Source: Lentisphaeria bacterium (GTDB taxonomy: Bacteria; Verrucomicrobiota; Lentisphaeria; Victivallales; UBA1829). Taken from it: DNA of 8,010 bases. Positions within the stretch are counted from its first letter, which is position 1. Every line of letters starts with the position of its first letter. The translations under genes and the position numbers were made by a program. Positions 7,054 through 8,010 of the stretch are shown one piece after another. The notes below the pieces were generated by a model. That model was not told where the DNA came from, searched no databases, and saw only the letters and a program-made list of their open reading frames with translations. The stretch is taken from NCBI GenBank assembly GCA_017623265.1, contig JAGAPM010000054.1, forward strand, positions 1 through 8,010, written 5' to 3'.

Positions 7054-8010
7054 ATGCCCGCAGGAAAATGATATTGTCCGGACAATACGGCACGACTGGC
7101 GGGAAGTCGTTGCTGAACGGGCGAGGTGTTGGAGCGAACAGGAAGAATATACGCTGGATCAGGTGAACCTCTCCCGTCCGGAGCCGGTGCATCTGGAATG
7201 GAGTGGCGGGACAGCACCTTATACTGTTGAAATCGGACATCAGCAGATCAAGACCGGAGAAAAAGAGTATTTTCTTTACAATCTTGAATGCGACCGGGAA
7301 TATGAATGGCGTGTTACGGACAGCAATGGAGAAAGTGTTGCCGGAACACTGAAAACGGCGTACTGCCCGCGATTGATCGCCATGCCGGATCGTGACCGGG
7401 GACCGGTCAATTTCCGGGACTGGGGCGGCTGGAAGACGGTCGATGGACGGCGGTTGCGTCAGGGCAGGGGATACCGGGGCACCGCACCGGATTTGTTTGT
7501 TCCTTCGACAGAGAAAAATCTGCGGTATTTGAGAGAAGAACTGAAAATCTGTACCGACCTGGATCTGCGGTATGATTTCCAGGTGGAAGGGCGGCACAGC
7601 AGCGATCTGGGGGAAGGCGTCCGCTGGATCCATAAACCGGTCAATGCGTACAACAGTTTTACCCCGGACCAGAATCAGCTTTTTGCAGAAACCATCCGGT
7701 TGTTTGCTGATCCGGAATTGTAACCGGTCTTTGTTCATTGCGCCGGCGGATGCGACCGGACAGGTGAGATCGTTTTCCTGATCCAGGCGGTCTGCGGAGT
7801 GAGCGATGAAGACCTTTTTACCGAGTATGAATTGACATCGTTATGGGCACCGCGTCCGCGGACCATACCGTATCTGGTGGACTGGCTGGAAAAGATCATG
7901 TCATTCTCCACTGGAGAAACCGATCTCCGGAAATGCGTGGTAAACTATCTGGAAAAGATCGGCGTCACCGCAGTAGAGCAGGAACAGATCCGGCAGAACC
8001 TGCTGGAATC
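7043..8010 (+). CDS. Tyrosine/serine protein phosphatase-like protein (Y_phosphatase3 type), interrupted by in-frame TAA at codon 227; 3' end beyond window
   Basis: A cysteine-based phosphatase of the bacterial PTP/dual-specificity type. The N-terminal ~110 residues are beta-rich and fibronectin-III-like (WSGGTAPYTVEIG, then YEWRV). The catalytic domain opens with NFRDWGGWKTVDGRRLRQG (123-141) and GYRG, and continues with TDLDLR (171-176). TAA 7721-7723 then interrupts the frame. The same frame continues with PVFVHCAGGCDRTGE, which holds the CX5R active site (His232, Cys233, Arg239), and stays open for 95 codons to the window edge. A product ending at the TAA would lack the active-site loop and be inactive. 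No signal peptide is seen, so it is probably cytoplasmic. The substrate could be a phosphoprotein or a phosphorylated sugar or lipid. ATG 7043 has AGAGG at 7034-7038 and overlaps the MFS gene by 11 bases. Confidence 0.85.
7072..7087. promoter_or_regulatory. Perfect 16-bp palindrome resembling the upstream operator, inside the phosphatase gene
   Basis: TATTGTCCGGACAATA is fully self-complementary and covers codons 10-15 of the phosphatase gene. It shares ATTGT...ACAATA and a following CGG with the site at the GntR promoter (ATTGTAGGACAATACCGG). The half-sites are spaced by four bases here and three there. It may be a second binding site for the same regulator, or a coincidence of coding sequence. 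Confidence 0.4.
7721..7723 (+). other. In-frame TAA codon just before the phosphatase active site
   Basis: The local reading is FADPEL-stop-PVFVHCAGGCDRTG. In relatives the position before P-[VI]-x-[VF]-H-C is often tyrosine (NYPV or NYPI style), so TAA would be one third-base change from TAT or TAC. That alignment is from memory of the family, not from a search. No frame change occurs, and codon use looks the same on both sides. Confidence 0.88.

Noticed and set aside
7022..7738. Antisense open frame of 238 codons over the phosphatase gene
   Set aside because: No recognisable domain and a composition typical of an antisense shadow; the + strand carries the phosphatase motifs in this stretch.

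Overview
The window looks like bacterial chromosome of moderate GC with dense coding, almost all on the + strand. Large multi-domain secretins with TPR-like N-termini are reminiscent of the PVC group (Lentisphaerota, Kiritimatiellota or Verrucomicrobiota). That placement is an inference from protein style, not from a marker gene.

Region 1 (3-4905) holds two tandem, diverged secretin-family outer-membrane channel genes, 13 bases apart. The first enters from outside the window. The second carries a signal peptide, TPR-like repeats, a periplasmic domain with acidic inserts and a secretin domain, but its frame is broken by an in-frame TAG at 4528. The rest of the secretin domain continues in the same frame to a TGA at 4852. 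A small palindrome and a strong rho-independent terminator close the unit.

Region 2 (4906-5087) holds a tRNA-Gly(CCC) gene with its own promoter. It is followed by a -10 box overlapping a GntR/FadR-type operator sequence.

Region 3 (5088-8010) is a compact operon: a GntR/FCD regulator, an MFS transporter and a Tyr/Ser protein phosphatase-like protein (Y_phosphatase3 type) with a beta-rich N-terminal domain. Both gene junctions are 11-base overlaps of the form ATGNNAATTGA. The phosphatase frame is broken by an in-frame TAA at 7721, five codons before the catalytic HCxxGxDRTG motif, which continues in the same frame. A second copy of the operator-like motif, as a perfect 16-bp palindrome, lies in the first codons of this gene. 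The likely logic is a ligand-sensing repressor controlling its own transcription and that of a transporter and an intracellular enzyme; the substrate cannot be read from sequence.

The most striking pattern is that the two otherwise intact frames are each interrupted by a single stop, one TAG and one TAA, where tyrosine is expected, while all four gene ends visible here are TGA. This fits either two recent nonsense lesions (or sequence errors) or sense decoding of UAR codons, with UGA as the working stop. The window alone cannot decide between these.
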